This document shows, piece by piece, positions 8,297 to 16,495 of a DNA stretch of 37,461 nt. The notes beneath the pieces were generated by a model that saw only the letters and a list, made by a program, of their open reading frames with translations, searched no databases and was not told the DNA's origin. A program made the position numbers and the translations under genes. This DNA is from an uncultured Paracoccaceae bacterium (GTDB taxonomy: Bacteria; Pseudomonadota; Alphaproteobacteria; Rhodobacterales; Rhodobacteraceae), in the NCBI GenBank assembly GCA_937863185.1, contig CALMEG010000106.1, positions 1 through 37,461 on the forward strand, given 5' to 3'. The first letter of the stretch is position 1; the number at the start of each line of letters is the position of its first letter.

Positions 8297-8509
8297 TCAC
8301 AAAGTGCATGTTTTTCGAGCATCGGGCTCGATGAGCCGCAGATATGCCGGGCAGTTTTCGAAAACAAGCGCCGCCCAAGCAGCCCCGTTATGCGATTTCT
8401 GCATGTCTTCCAGGAACTGGAACGGGCGTTCTTCCGAATGGCGGTTTCTGCGCTGCGGCGCGTCGAATTTCTGCCGCGCAGCGTCGTTTTCCGCCGCTTT
8501 GGCGCGCAC
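8297..8509 (-). CDS. Possible small ORF upstream of the DUF1127 gene
   Basis: A 70-codon frame from GTG 8509 ends 12 bases before the DUF1127 start, and its TGA overlaps that gene's ribosome binding site (TGAAGGAA). The product would be a soluble basic protein with no recognised domain. No Shine-Dalgarno sequence precedes the GTG. An internal ATG in front of QKSHNGAAW has GGAAG close upstream and would give about 35 residues. The placement would suit a two-gene transcript, but the frame may be chance. Confidence 0.25.
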   Translation of the reverse strand: MRAKAAENDAARQKFDAPQRRNRHSEERPFQFLEDMQKSHNGAAWAALVFENCPAYLRLIEPDARKTCTL

Positions 8510-8618
8510 CCGGAAAAGACTTGTCCGTTTCGTCCGGGGCGTCTTCCCGCTTTGCGATGTTCTCTTTTCGTGCTAGCCGTGTGAAAAAGGCAACAGAGCA
8601 GACAGGAGACAGGGCCTC
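8510..8618. other. Gap between the DUF1127 side and ruvC
   Basis: No gene, terminator or RNA is recognisable here. The stretch is less GC-biased than its neighbours and must hold the promoter for the ruv genes and for the minus-strand small genes, but no convincing -35/-10 pair could be chosen. The end, at about 8602-8608, contains the AGGAG that serves ruvC. Confidence 0.5.
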
Positions 8619-9125
8619 ATGCGGGTAATCGGAATCGATCCCGGGCTTCGCAACCTGGGGTGGGGCGTCATCGAGATGGCGGGCTCGCGGCTGACACATG
8701 TCGCAAACGGGATCATCCATTCCGAGGGAAGCGATCTGGCACTGCGGCTCTTGTCGCTGCACGATGCGCTCAGCGCGGTCATCGCCCGCTTCGCCCCGCA
8801 GGCCGCGGCGGTCGAACAGACCTTCGTCAACAAGGATGCGGTCGCCACGCTGAAATTGGGGCAGGCGCGGGGGATTGCGCTTCTGGCTCCGGCGCAGGCG
8901 GGGCTGAGCGTGGGCGAATACGCCCCCAATGCGGTGAAGAAGGCGGTCGTGGGGGTGGGCCATGCCGACAAGGGCCAGATCGCCCATATGGTGCGCTTCC
9001 AGCTGCCCGGCGTCGAGCTGGCCGGCCCCGACGCGGCCGATGCGCTAGCGGTCGCCATCTGCCATGCCCATCACCTGCAATCGGCCGGGCGCATGGCCGC
9101 GGCGCTGAAGGGGAAAGTTGCATGA
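8619..9125 (+). CDS. ruvC: Crossover junction endodeoxyribonuclease RuvC
   Basis: RuvC is the dimeric nuclease that cuts Holliday junctions moved by RuvAB. The RNase H-like acidic residues are visible: Asp7 in [14 protein letters not shown], Glu66 in [10 protein letters not shown], and Asp138 and Asp141 in [17 protein letters not shown]. The product is 168 residues, normal for the family. ATG 8619 is preceded by AGGAG about ten bases upstream. The stop codon overlaps the ruvA start as ATGA, so the two are translationally coupled. Confidence 0.96.
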   Translation: MRVIGIDPGLRNLGWGVIEMAGSRLTHVANGIIHSEGSDLALRLLSLHDALSAVIARFAPQAAAVEQTFVNKDAVATLKLGQARGIALLAPAQAGLSVGEYAPNAVKKAVVGVGHADKGQIAHMVRFQLPGVELAGPDAADALAVAICHAHHLQSAGRMAAALKGKVA

Positions 9126-9781
9126 TCGGGCGTATCGCAGGCACCATTCTGCACCGGGCGATGGATCATGTGCTGATCGACGTGCGCGGCGTGGGCTATA
9201 TCGTCCATGTCTCGTCGCGCACGGCCTCCTCCCTGCCGCCGGTGGGTGAGGCGGTGGCGCTTTATACCGACCTGCTCGTGCGCGAGGATCTCTTGCAGCT
9301 GTTCGGCTTTCCCACGCTTCTGGAAAAGGAATGGCACCGGCTTCTGACCTCGGTGCAGGGGATCGGTGCCAAGGCCTCGCTGGCCATCATCGGCACGCTC
9401 GGCGCCGACGGGCTGGGCCGCGCGATCGCGCTTGGCGACTGGTCGGCGGTCAAGGCCGCGCCGGGCGTCGGCCCGAAACTCGCGCAGCGCGTGGTGATGG
9501 AACTGAAGGAAAAGGCGCCCTCGGTCATGGCCATGGGCGGCGCGCTTACCGTCGATCTGTCCCCCTCCGACGCGGTTCCCGAACCCGCGGCGAAACCGCG
9601 CCCCGCTGCGCCCGCCGCTGCCCCCAGCCATACCGCCGAGGCGCTCAGCGCGCTGACCAATCTCGGCTACAACCCGACCGAGGCCGCCGGCGCCGTCGCC
9701 CGCGCCTCCGACGACCCCGAGGCAACCGATACCGCCAAACTCATCCGCACGGCGCTGCGCCTTCTTGCCCCCAAGGACTAG
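9122..9781 (+). CDS. ruvA: Holliday junction DNA helicase subunit RuvA
   Basis: RuvA is the tetrameric junction-binding protein that positions RuvB for branch migration. The 219-residue protein has the N-terminal OB fold ([24 protein letters not shown]), two helix-hairpin-helix segments ([16 protein letters not shown] and [20 protein letters not shown]), a Pro/Ala-rich linker at about residues 150-170 and the C-terminal domain III ([15 protein letters not shown]) that contacts RuvB. It begins inside the ruvC stop codon. A 111-base gap with a GC-rich repeat separates it from ruvB, an unusually long interval for this operon. Confidence 0.96.
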   Translation: MIGRIAGTILHRAMDHVLIDVRGVGYIVHVSSRTASSLPPVGEAVALYTDLLVREDLLQLFGFPTLLEKEWHRLLTSVQGIGAKASLAIIGTLGADGLGRAIALGDWSAVKAAPGVGPKLAQRVVMELKEKAPSVMAMGGALTVDLSPSDAVPEPAAKPRPAAPAAAPSHTAEALSALTNLGYNPTEAAGAVARASDDPEATDTAKLIRTALRLLAPKD

Positions 9782-9790
9782 GTTTCAGCT

Positions 9791-9838
9791 TTGCATAAAT
9801 ATCCCGGGGGAGGCCGCAGGCCGGGGGCAGCGCCCCCG
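9791..9838 (-). repeat. REP-like intergenic element, copy 2
   Basis: The core AAATATCCC (9797-9805) is followed by GGGGGAGG, a short GGCC-GCA-GGCC dyad and a strong hairpin CGGGGGC-AGC-GCCCCCG (9822-9838). It resembles the elements at 3260 and 26136 but lacks the exact CTTCTTCAGAG arm. It lies inside the ruvA-ruvB gap, where the hairpin could reduce ruvB readthrough or protect the ruvCA message. Confidence 0.6.
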
Positions 9839-9892
9839 AGAACCCGCCCCCGCCCTTGCAACGCCGCCGCAATCGCCCGACACTGAGCCATC

Positions 9893-10939
9893 ATGACCGA
9901 ACCCGACCCGACCCTTCGCCCCGACCGCCTGCCCGATGATGCGGACCGCGCCCTGCGCCCGCAGGCGCTCGGGGAATTCGTGGGCCAGGCCGAGGCGCGC
10001 GCCAATCTGCGCGTCTTCATCGAAAGCGCGAAGATGCGCGGCCAGGCGATGGATCACACGCTGTTCCACGGCCCGCCCGGTCTGGGCAAGACGACGCTCG
10101 CGCAGATCATGGCGCGCGAACTGGGTGTGAATTTCAAGATGACCTCGGGCCCGGTTCTGGCCAAGGCCGGCGATCTTGCCGCGATCCTGACCAATCTTGA
10201 GGCCCGCGATGTCCTGTTCATCGACGAGATCCACCGCCTCAATCCCGCGGTGGAAGAGGTGCTCTATCCCGCGATGGAGGATTTCGAACTTGACCTCGTG
10301 ATCGGCGAAGGCCCCGCCGCGCGCACCGTGCGCATCGAGTTGCAGCCCTTCACCCTTGTCGGGGCCACCACCCGGCTCGGCCTGCTGACGACCCCGCTGC
10401 GCGACCGGTTCGGCATTCCCACGCGGCTGCAATTCTACACCGAGGACGAGCTGGACCAGATCGTCGGCCGGGGTGCGCGCCTGCTTGGCGTTCCCGCCGA
10501 GCCGGAGGGCACGCGCGAAATCGCGCGGCGCGCGCGCGGCACCCCCCGGATCGCGGGGCGGCTGCTGCGCCGGGTGGTGGATTTCGCGCTGGTCGAGGGC
10601 GACGGCCGCCTGACGCAGAAGATTGCCGACGGTTCGCTGACCCGTCTCGGGGTCGACCATCTCGGGCTGGACGGGGCCGACCGGCGCTATCTGACGCTGA
10701 TCGCCGAACATTATGCCGGCGGGCCGGTCGGCGTGGAAACGCTTTCGGCGGCGCTTTCGGAAAGCCGCGATGCGATCGAAGAGGTGATCGAGCCGTTCCT
10801 GTTGCAGCAGGGGCTGATCAGCCGCACGCCGCGCGGGCGCATGCTGGGCCAGCGGGCCTGGCGCCATCTGGGGCTGGAGCCGCCGCGCGCCGCCCCCCCG
10901 GCCGCCGTGCCGCAAACCGATCTGTTCGGCGACGGCTAG
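9893..10939 (+). CDS. ruvB: Holliday junction branch-migration ATPase RuvB
   Basis: RuvB is the hexameric AAA+ motor that drives branch migration with RuvA. In the 348 residues are Walker A GPPGLGKT (60-67), Walker [10 protein letters not shown] (about 108-115), sensor 1 LVGATTRLG, the arginine finger in LRDRFG, and the C-terminal winged helix ([29 protein letters not shown]). The N-terminus [11 protein letters not shown] is typical. The ATG at 9893 has no obvious Shine-Dalgarno sequence, and the repeat lies upstream, so its translation may be weaker than or separate from that of ruvCA. Confidence 0.96.
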   Translation: MTEPDPTLRPDRLPDDADRALRPQALGEFVGQAEARANLRVFIESAKMRGQAMDHTLFHGPPGLGKTTLAQIMARELGVNFKMTSGPVLAKAGDLAAILTNLEARDVLFIDEIHRLNPAVEEVLYPAMEDFELDLVIGEGPAARTVRIELQPFTLVGATTRLGLLTTPLRDRFGIPTRLQFYTEDELDQIVGRGARLLGVPAEPEGTREIARRARGTPRIAGRLLRRVVDFALVEGDGRLTQKIADGSLTRLGVDHLGLDGADRRYLTLIAEHYAGGPVGVETLSAALSESRDAIEEVIEPFLLQQGLISRTPRGRMLGQRAWRHLGLEPPRAAPPAAVPQTDLFGDG

Positions 10940-10966
10940 GCCGGATCCATCAAGAAGGGGGTCATC

Positions 10967-11596
10967 ATGCAGCCATCCGAAATCGAGGCGCTTTTCACCC
11001 GCAGTTCCGGCGAATACCTGTTCGCCCGCTGGGGCCGGCCGGTCGTGCCCGTCGTCTTCGGGGTCGATGCCGCCACCCTGTCGATCGTGAAGGGCGCGGT
11101 CGAGGCGGTCGTGGCGCTTGCCGGCCACAAGATGGCCGAGACCGATGCCGAAATGGGCGCCAACCTGATGGTGTTCTTCTTCCGCGACTGGCACGAATTG
11201 CTTGACGTGCCGAACCTCGATCACCTGATCGAGGGGCTGCACGACCTTGTGGTGCGGCTCGATGACGGGGGCGCCAACCAGTATCGCGTCTTCCGCTTCG
11301 ACAAGGAGGGCGCGATCCGCGCCTGTTTCGCCTTCGTGCGCATGGACGCAGCACTGGACGAAGTTCCGGCCGAGACGCTGGCGCTCAACCAGGCGGCGCA
11401 GATGATCCTTCTGTGGTCCGACACGGCCTTTGCCGAAAGCTCGCCCCTTGCGGTGGCGCGCGGCGTGACGGTGCTGCGCCCCGAGATCGGGGATCTGATC
11501 CGTGCGGCCTATGATCCGGTCCTGCCCGCGGTCGCGCATGATCCCAGCCATGCGCTGCGCTTGTCGGCCCGGCTGGCTGCGGGCGGGGTCGCATGA
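10967..11596 (+). CDS. Unknown protein between ruvB and ybgC
   Basis: I do not recognise this 209-residue protein. It has no signal peptide or membrane segment and appears as a mixed alpha/beta soluble protein. Visible features are PVVPVVFGVDAATLSIVKGA, a hydrophobic aromatic stretch NLMVFFFRDWHELLDVP, and IRACFAFVRMD. There is no nucleotide-binding motif. It begins 27 bases after ruvB with AAGGGGG upstream of ATG 10967, and its stop overlaps the ybgC start, so it is probably expressed with ruvB and the Tol genes. This placement suggests an envelope or housekeeping role, which is inference only. Confidence 0.75.
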   Translation: MQPSEIEALFTRSSGEYLFARWGRPVVPVVFGVDAATLSIVKGAVEAVVALAGHKMAETDAEMGANLMVFFFRDWHELLDVPNLDHLIEGLHDLVVRLDDGGANQYRVFRFDKEGAIRACFAFVRMDAALDEVPAETLALNQAAQMILLWSDTAFAESSPLAVARGVTVLRPEIGDLIRAAYDPVLPAVAHDPSHALRLSARLAAGGVA

Positions 11597-11997
11597 TGAT
11601 CCATCGCCTGCCGCTCCGCGTCTATTACGAGGACACCGATCTTGCGGGCATCGTCTACTATGCCAATTACCTGAAATTCATCGAACGCGGGCGCAGCGAA
11701 TGGATCCGTGGCCTGGGCGTCGACCAGGCGGCCCTGAAACGCGATCATGGCCTTGTCTTCGCGGTGCGCCGCATCGAGGCCGATTACCTGCGCCCCGCGC
11801 GCTATGACGACCAGCTTGTGGTCGAGACCGTGCTTCAGGCCGAAACCGGCGCCCGGCTGGTGATGGGCCAGACCGTGACGCGCGACGGCGAGGTGCTGTT
11901 CTCGGCCGTCGTGACCATCGTCTGCCTGTCCGAAACGGGCGGCGCCGCGCGGCTTCCCGCCGATATCCGCCGCCTGCTGGCCCCGTCGCTGCATTGA
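11593..11997 (+). CDS. ybgC: Acyl-CoA thioesterase YbgC (Tol-Pal associated)
   Basis: YbgC is a hotdog-fold acyl-CoA thioesterase of the 4HBT family, encoded at the head of most tol-pal operons and associated with phospholipid metabolism. The sequence VYYEDTDLAGIVYYANYLKFIERGR carries the active-site Asp (Asp16, equivalent to Asp18 of the E. coli enzyme) at the start of the long helix. The 134-residue length is normal. Start ATG 11593 overlaps the preceding stop; a second ATG at 11596 could also serve. The gap to tolQ is 115 bases and contains a likely promoter and leader, so ybgC may belong to the ruv transcript rather than the tol one. Confidence 0.92.
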   Translation: MMIHRLPLRVYYEDTDLAGIVYYANYLKFIERGRSEWIRGLGVDQAALKRDHGLVFAVRRIEADYLRPARYDDQLVVETVLQAETGARLVMGQTVTRDGEVLFSAVVTIVCLSETGGAARLPADIRRLLAPSLH

Positions 11998-12004
11998 TCC
12001 GCCG

Positions 12005-12033
12005 TTGCCGCGCTGCAATGACGCAGATGTTAT
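12005..12033 (+). promoter_or_regulatory. Candidate promoter for the tol-pal genes
   Basis: TTGCCG (12005-12010) and TGTTAT (12028-12033) are spaced by exactly 17 bases, a fair sigma-70-type match, about 80 bases before tolQ. A second possible -10, TATAGA (12054-12059), lacks a -35. The choice is by consensus only. Confidence 0.35.
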
Positions 12034-12060
12034 GGCGTTCCCCCTGAACCTCGTATAGAA

Positions 12061-12109
12061 TCACTGCTAATCAGAGCCGCGACAACGTGGCCCAACCGGC
12101 GAGCAGTGA
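12061..12109 (+). promoter_or_regulatory. Structured leader that pairs the tolQ ribosome-binding region
   Basis: TCACTGCT (12061-12068) is perfectly complementary to AGCAGTGA (12102-12109), which lies three bases before the tolQ ATG. Between the arms sits a second hairpin, GCCGCG-ACAA-CGTGGC (12076-12091). The RNA could fold into a compact two-tier structure with the ribosome-binding region in the outer stem. Function is inferred. Confidence 0.45.
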
Positions 12110-12112
12110 CAG

Positions 12113-12808
12113 ATGGAAACAGAAGCCCTTGCGATGGCGCAGGAGATCGATTTCTCCTTGCTGGCGCTTTTTGCGCGCGCATCGTTCACCGTGAAACTCG
12201 TGATGATCCTTCTGACCGTGGCCAGTTTCTGGTCCTGGTCGATCATCATCCGCAAATTCATCACCTACCGCGCCGCGCGCTCCGAGGCCGAGGGGTTCGA
12301 CCGCGCCTTCTGGTCGGGCGAGCCGCTGGACGAGCTGTTCGACCAGATCGGCCCGGCACCGGACGGCGCGTCGCAAAAGATCTTTGCGGCGGGCATGCTG
12401 GAATGGCGCCGCAGCCACCGCAGCGACGGTGAGCTGATCACAGGCGCGCAGGCGCGGATCGACCGCTCCATGGACGTGCAGATCGCCAAGGAAACCGAGC
12501 ATCTGAACGCGGGCCTGCCCTTCCTTGCGACCGTCGGCTCGACCGCGCCCTTCGTGGGCCTGTTCGGCACGGTCTGGGGGATCAAGGTCGCGTTCGAGGA
12601 GATCGCGATCTCGCAGAACACCTCGCTTGCGGTCGTGGCGCCGGGGATCTCCGAGGCGCTGATGGCGACGGGTCTGGGCCTTCTGGCCGCGATCCCGGCG
12701 GTGATCTTCTACAACAAGCTTTCGGCCGATGCCGACCGCATCGCCTCGGGCTACGAGGCGTTCGCGGACGAATTCGCCACGATCCTTTCGCGCCAGCTGG
12801 ACGCCTGA
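12113..12808 (+). CDS. tolQ: Tol-Pal system proton-channel subunit TolQ
   Basis: TolQ is the inner-membrane stator that, with TolR, converts the proton motive force into TolA movement during outer-membrane constriction. It belongs to the MotA/TolQ/ExbB family. A first membrane helix (VKLVMILLTVASFWSWSIII), a cytoplasmic loop and two further helices are visible, with the conserved FLATVGSTAPFVGLFGTVWGI and SEALMATGLGLLAAIPAVIFYN. The length of 231 residues is normal. ATG 12113 fits homologous N-termini (METEALAMAQEIDFS). Its ribosome site lies inside a predicted leader stem. It is followed by tolR after 3 bases. Confidence 0.96.
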   Translation: METEALAMAQEIDFSLLALFARASFTVKLVMILLTVASFWSWSIIIRKFITYRAARSEAEGFDRAFWSGEPLDELFDQIGPAPDGASQKIFAAGMLEWRRSHRSDGELITGAQARIDRSMDVQIAKETEHLNAGLPFLATVGSTAPFVGLFGTVWGIKVAFEEIAISQNTSLAVVAPGISEALMATGLGLLAAIPAVIFYNKLSADADRIASGYEAFADEFATILSRQLDA

Positions 12809-12811
12809 GCC

Positions 12812-13303
12812 ATGGGTGCGGGGGTCATGAAAAAGGCAGGCGGGGGCGGACGCCGCCGCCGCGGCGCGCGCGGCAAGCACGCCGCCATGAGCGAGATCAA
12901 CGTCACGCCCTTCGTGGACGTGATGCTTGTGCTTCTGATCATCTTCATGGTCGCGGCGCCGCTGATGACGGTGGGCGTTCCGCTGGAGCTGCCAAAGACC
13001 GCCGCCAAGGCCGTCCCGACCGAGCAGGAAGAACCGCTGACCATCTCGCTTCAGGCCGATGGCACGGTGTCGATGATGAACACGCCCGTGCCCGAGAACG
13101 AGCTGGTGGACCGCCTGCGCTCGGTCGCGCAGGAGCGTGACAGCGACAAGGTGTTCCTGCGCGCCGATGGCGCCATCGAATATTCCCGCGTGGTGCAGGT
13201 CATGGGGGCGCTCAACCTGGGTGGTTTTTCGAACATCGTGCTGGTCACGGATGCGGGCGGCCCCACGCTGACCGGCCAGCCGGACAGCGCGGCGGCGAAC
13301 TGA
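12812..13303 (+). CDS. tolR: Tol-Pal system protein TolR
   Basis: TolR is the ExbD/TolR-family partner of TolQ. The N-terminus is basic (GGGGRRRRGARGKH), followed by the family signature SEINVTPFVDVMLVLLIIFMV, in which the Asp in the membrane helix (FVDVMLVLL) is the proton-carrying residue. A periplasmic domain follows (LPKTAAKA, ISLQADGTVSMMN, VFLRADGAIEYSRVVQVMG). The 163 residues are slightly longer than the E. coli protein. It begins just after the tolQ stop and is followed by tolA after 7 bases. Confidence 0.95.
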   Translation: MGAGVMKKAGGGGRRRRGARGKHAAMSEINVTPFVDVMLVLLIIFMVAAPLMTVGVPLELPKTAAKAVPTEQEEPLTISLQADGTVSMMNTPVPENELVDRLRSVAQERDSDKVFLRADGAIEYSRVVQVMGALNLGGFSNIVLVTDAGGPTLTGQPDSAAAN

Positions 13304-13310
13304 GGCGCGG

Positions 13311-14447
13311 ATGCGCATGGACAGGGCAGATAAACTCGGCACGGGGATCTCGGCGGCGCTTCATCTGGGGCTGATCGCCTGGGCCATCGTGGGCGGAGAT
13401 CTGTTCCGCGCCCGCCCCACCGATCCGGTCGTGATGACCGAGGTGTCGGTGATGTCGGAGGCCGATTTCGCGGCGCTGGTGGCGGCCGCGCCCCGGCCCT
13501 CGGAAACCCCGGCGACGCAGCCGGTCGCGCCTTCTGTCTCTGCCGAAAGCACCGAGGCCCCCGAACCCGAAGCCGTGCCCGCGCCTGCGCCGGAACCCCA
13601 GCCCGAGCCTCTGCCCGAGCCGGAACCCGCGCCCGAGCCCGCCCCGGACATGACCGACCTGACCACCCCCCCGGCCGAGGCCGAGGTGACCGAGGTTCCC
13701 CCGATGCAGCCGATGCCGCCGGTCGAGGAGCCTTCGCAGACCGTTCTGATGGAAATCAGCCCGCGCCCCCGTCCGCGCCCCGCGCCGCGCGTCGCGCCCA
13801 CGCCCGACGAGGCGGCCGAACCCGAAGAGGTGGTCGAACCGCCCGAGGAAGAGGCCGCGCCACCTGAAGCCACCACCGAGATCGTGACCGAGGCGACCGA
13901 AACCGACGACAGGCCGCAATCCTCGGCGCCGCTGACCTCGGCCCGGCCGCGTCCGCGTCCGGCGAAACCGGCCGCACCCTCCCCGACGCAAAGCGCGGCC
14001 GCAAGGCCCGCCGCCCCCGTGTCCGAGCCCGCGGTCAACGATGCCGTCAACGACGCGCTTGCCGAGGCGATGTCCTCCGAAACCGGAACCGGCAGCGGCG
14101 GCGTGGGCCGCGCGGCCTCGGGCCCGCCGCTGACCTCGGGTGAAAAGGACGCGCTGATCGTCGATGTGAAGGCCTGCTGGAACGTCGGCGCGCTGTCGAC
14201 CGAGGCACTGCGCACGACCGTCACCGTGGGCGTCACCATGCTGCCTGACGGCCGCCCCGATATCGGCTCGATCCGCCGCATCGGCCATGAGGGCGGCTCG
14301 GAGGCGGCGGCCAACCAGGCCTATGAGGCCGGGCGGCGCGCCATCGTGCGCTGCGGCTCTGACGGCTTCCCGCTGCCGGCCGAGAAATACGACCACTGGC
14401 GCGAGATCGAGATCGTCTTCAACCCCGAGAAGATGAGGATGAAATGA
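13311..14447 (+). CDS. tolA: TolA-like envelope-spanning protein
   Basis: TolA links the TolQR motor to TolB and Pal. This 378-residue protein has one N-terminal membrane helix ([17 protein letters not shown]), then a long periplasmic stretch at about residues 60-240 very rich in Pro, Glu and Ala (repeated EPxPEP and RPRPRPA patterns), and a C-terminal TonB/TolA-like domain at about residues 270-378 ([52 protein letters not shown]). The Pro-Glu stalk replaces the Ala/Lys helix of enterobacterial TolA, as is usual in alphaproteobacteria. Two in-frame ATGs (13311 and 13317) are possible starts. Its identity rests on position and layout as much as on sequence. Confidence 0.9.
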   Translation: MRMDRADKLGTGISAALHLGLIAWAIVGGDLFRARPTDPVVMTEVSVMSEADFAALVAAAPRPSETPATQPVAPSVSAESTEAPEPEAVPAPAPEPQPEPLPEPEPAPEPAPDMTDLTTPPAEAEVTEVPPMQPMPPVEEPSQTVLMEISPRPRPRPAPRVAPTPDEAAEPEEVVEPPEEEAAPPEATTEIVTEATETDDRPQSSAPLTSARPRPRPAKPAAPSPTQSAAARPAAPVSEPAVNDAVNDALAEAMSSETGTGSGGVGRAASGPPLTSGEKDALIVDVKACWNVGALSTEALRTTVTVGVTMLPDGRPDIGSIRRIGHEGGSEAAANQAYEAGRRAIVRCGSDGFPLPAEKYDHWREIEIVFNPEKMRMK

Positions 14448-14469
14448 CCCGTCTTCGGCGCCACATCGG

Positions 14470-14524
14470 GCGGATTTCCGCGAAAGCTGAGGCACTTGTG
14501 ATGCCTCTGCGGGGGAAAATCCGC
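14470..14524 (+). promoter_or_regulatory. Large hairpin in the tolA-tolB spacer
   Basis: GCGGATTT-CC (14470-14479) pairs with GGGGAAAATCCGC (14512-14524) with one bulge, and inside it GAGGCA (14489-14494) pairs perfectly with TGCCTC (14502-14507). No T-run follows, so it is not an ordinary terminator. It stands 36 bases before the tolB start in a 113-base spacer and may partly attenuate transcription, protect RNA ends after processing, or bind a regulator. Confidence 0.45.
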
Positions 14525-14560
14525 TACAACAGTCACACCCCCATCGAAGGGAAGTCCGAA

Positions 14561-15880
14561 ATGTTCCGATTTGCGATGGCCGCCGTGGCCGCATTTGCCT
14601 TCATCCCGTCGCTGGCGCTTGCCCAGCAAGGGCCCCTGCGCATCGAGATCACCGATGGCGTGATCGAGCCCTTGCCCTTCGCACTGCCCAGCTTCGTGGC
14701 CGAAACCGGCGATGCGGGGCAGTTCGCCGCCGATATCAGCCGGGTGATCGCGGCCGATCTGTCGGGGACCGGGCTGTTTCGGGAAATTCCCCAAAGCGCG
14801 CATATCCAGCGCGTCTCGTCTTTCGATGCGCCGGTGTCTTACCCGGACTGGCAGGCGATCAACGCGCAGGCCCTTCTGACCGGCGCGGTGTCGGTGTCGG
14901 GCGGGCGCGTGGTGGTCAAGTTCCGCCTGTTCGACGTGTTCTCGGGCCAGCAACTGGGCGAGGGGCAGCAGCTTGCGGCCTCTCCGGCAAGCTGGCGCCG
15001 CCTGGCCCACAAGGTCGCCGATATCGCCTATAGCCGCATCACCGGCGAGTCGGGCTATTTCGACAGCCGCGTGGTCTATGTCTCGGAAAGCGGGCCGAAG
15101 AATGCCCGGCAAAAGCGCCTGGCCGTGATGGATTACGATGGCGCGAACGTGCAGTATCTGACGGATTCCAGCACGATCGTGCTGGCGCCGCGCTTCTCGC
15201 CCACGGGCGACAGGGTGCTTTACACCACCTTCGAGACGGGGTTCCCGCGCATCAAGATGCTCAATGTTGCGAATGTCTCGGCGCAGCTTCTGCCCGAGGT
15301 GCCCGGCACGATGACCTTCGCGCCGCGCTTCTCGCCCGATGGCGGCAGCATCGTCTATTCGCTGGAGCAGGGCGGCAATACCGATATCTGGCGCATGGGC
15401 GTGAACGGCGGCAGCCCGCAGCGCCTGACCAACACCCCCGCGATCGAGACCGCGCCTTCCTATTCCCCCGAGGGCAGCCGGATCGTCTTTGAATCGGACC
15501 GCTCGGGCACGCAGCAGCTTTACATCATGCCCGCCGGCGGGGGCGAGGCCACGCGCATCTCGTTCGGCGAGGGGCGCTATGGCACGCCGGTCTGGTCGCC
15601 GCGCGGCGACCTGATCGCCTTCACCAAGCAGCATGCGGGCCGCTTCCATATCGGCGTGATGCGCACCGACGGCTCGGAAGAGCGGCTTCTGACCTCGTCC
15701 TTCCTTGATGAGGGGCCGACCTGGTCGCCCAATGGCCGGGTCATCATGTTCACCCGCGAAACCCCCGGTGCGGCGGGTGGCGCAGTTCTTTATTCGGTCG
15801 ACATCTCGGGGCGGAACCTGCGTGCGGTTCCGCTTGACGGTGCGGCCTCCGACCCGGCCTGGTCGCCGCTTTTGCCCTGA
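14561..15880 (+). CDS. tolB: Tol-Pal periplasmic beta-propeller protein TolB
   Basis: TolB is the periplasmic partner of Pal and TolA. A signal peptide ([21 protein letters not shown], cleaved before QQGPL) precedes an N-terminal domain ([31 protein letters not shown]) and a six-bladed propeller with repeated WD40-like/PD40 motifs ([70 protein letters not shown]). The length is 439 residues. The frame is open from 14444, but ATG 14561 starts the signal peptide and has GAAGGGAAG upstream. A 113-base spacer with a large hairpin precedes it. Confidence 0.95.
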   Translation: MFRFAMAAVAAFAFIPSLALAQQGPLRIEITDGVIEPLPFALPSFVAETGDAGQFAADISRVIAADLSGTGLFREIPQSAHIQRVSSFDAPVSYPDWQAINAQALLTGAVSVSGGRVVVKFRLFDVFSGQQLGEGQQLAASPASWRRLAHKVADIAYSRITGESGYFDSRVVYVSESGPKNARQKRLAVMDYDGANVQYLTDSSTIVLAPRFSPTGDRVLYTTFETGFPRIKMLNVANVSAQLLPEVPGTMTFAPRFSPDGGSIVYSLEQGGNTDIWRMGVNGGSPQRLTNTPAIETAPSYSPEGSRIVFESDRSGTQQLYIMPAGGGEATRISFGEGRYGTPVWSPRGDLIAFTKQHAGRFHIGVMRTDGSEERLLTSSFLDEGPTWSPNGRVIMFTRETPGAAGGAVLYSVDISGRNLRAVPLDGAASDPAWSPLLP

Positions 15881-15957
15881 TGCGGGCGGCGATTCCCAAG
15901 GCAGAACGAACCTGTTAGGATATCTGGCATCGAGCCAGTGAAAAAAGGCGGTAAACC

Positions 15958-16482
15958 ATGACTCTTGCTCCGAAGGCGCTTCTTCTTCTGTCCGCTCTGG
16001 CCCTTGCGGCCTGCAACAATCCCGACCGTTACGGGGCCAATGGCGTGGTCGATCCGGGCGGCGCCTATGGCGGCGCCGGCGGCGTCGACCAGATGGGTCT
16101 TCCGTCGGATCCAAACTCTCCAGCCTATTTCGCGCAGACCATCGGCGACAAGGTGCTGTTCGCGGTCGACCAGTCCACCCTTTCGCCCAAGGCCCGCACG
16201 ATCCTTTCGGGGCAGGCGCAATGGCTGGGCAGCCACCCGCAATATTCCGCCATCATCGAAGGCCATGCCGACGAACAGGGCACGCGCGAATACAACCTTG
16301 CCCTTGGCGCGCGTCGGGCAAGCTCGGTTCAGGAATACCTTGTGTCGCAGGGTGTTGCCTCGAACCGGCTGCGCACCGTGTCCTACGGCAAGGAGCGCCC
16401 GCTCGAGGTTTGCTCGACCGAGGACTGCTATTCCAAGAACCGCCGCGCGGTGACCGTCATCTCGCTTGGCGCGGGCAGCTGA
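15958..16482 (+). CDS. pal: Peptidoglycan-associated lipoprotein Pal
   Basis: Pal is an outer-membrane lipoprotein that binds peptidoglycan and cycles with TolB. The lipobox LALAAC places the lipidated Cys at residue 19, followed by Asn, which agrees with outer-membrane sorting. A Gly-rich linker (GGAYGGAGGVDQMG) leads to the OmpA-like domain: VLFAVDQSTLSPKA, IIEGHADEQGTREYNLALGARRA and SYGKERP. The residues contacting diaminopimelate (Asp and Arg in this motif) are present. At 174 residues it is normal. GGCGGTAAACC precedes the ATG. It follows tolB by 77 bases. Confidence 0.95.
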   Translation: MTLAPKALLLLSALALAACNNPDRYGANGVVDPGGAYGGAGGVDQMGLPSDPNSPAYFAQTIGDKVLFAVDQSTLSPKARTILSGQAQWLGSHPQYSAIIEGHADEQGTREYNLALGARRASSVQEYLVSQGVASNRLRTVSYGKERPLEVCSTEDCYSKNRRAVTVISLGAGS

Positions 16483-16495
16483 GGAGCCTGGCAGG

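Noticed and set aside
9785..11551. A 588-codon minus-strand frame opposite ruvB and the following gene
   Set aside because: It is an antisense shadow of ruvB and the next gene, low in complexity and with no ribosome site or recognised domain.
13560..13990. Repetitive GC-rich DNA within tolA, looking like a tandem repeat
   Set aside because: It encodes the Pro/Glu/Ala-rich periplasmic stalk of TolA. The repeats are irregular at DNA level and are explained by protein function.
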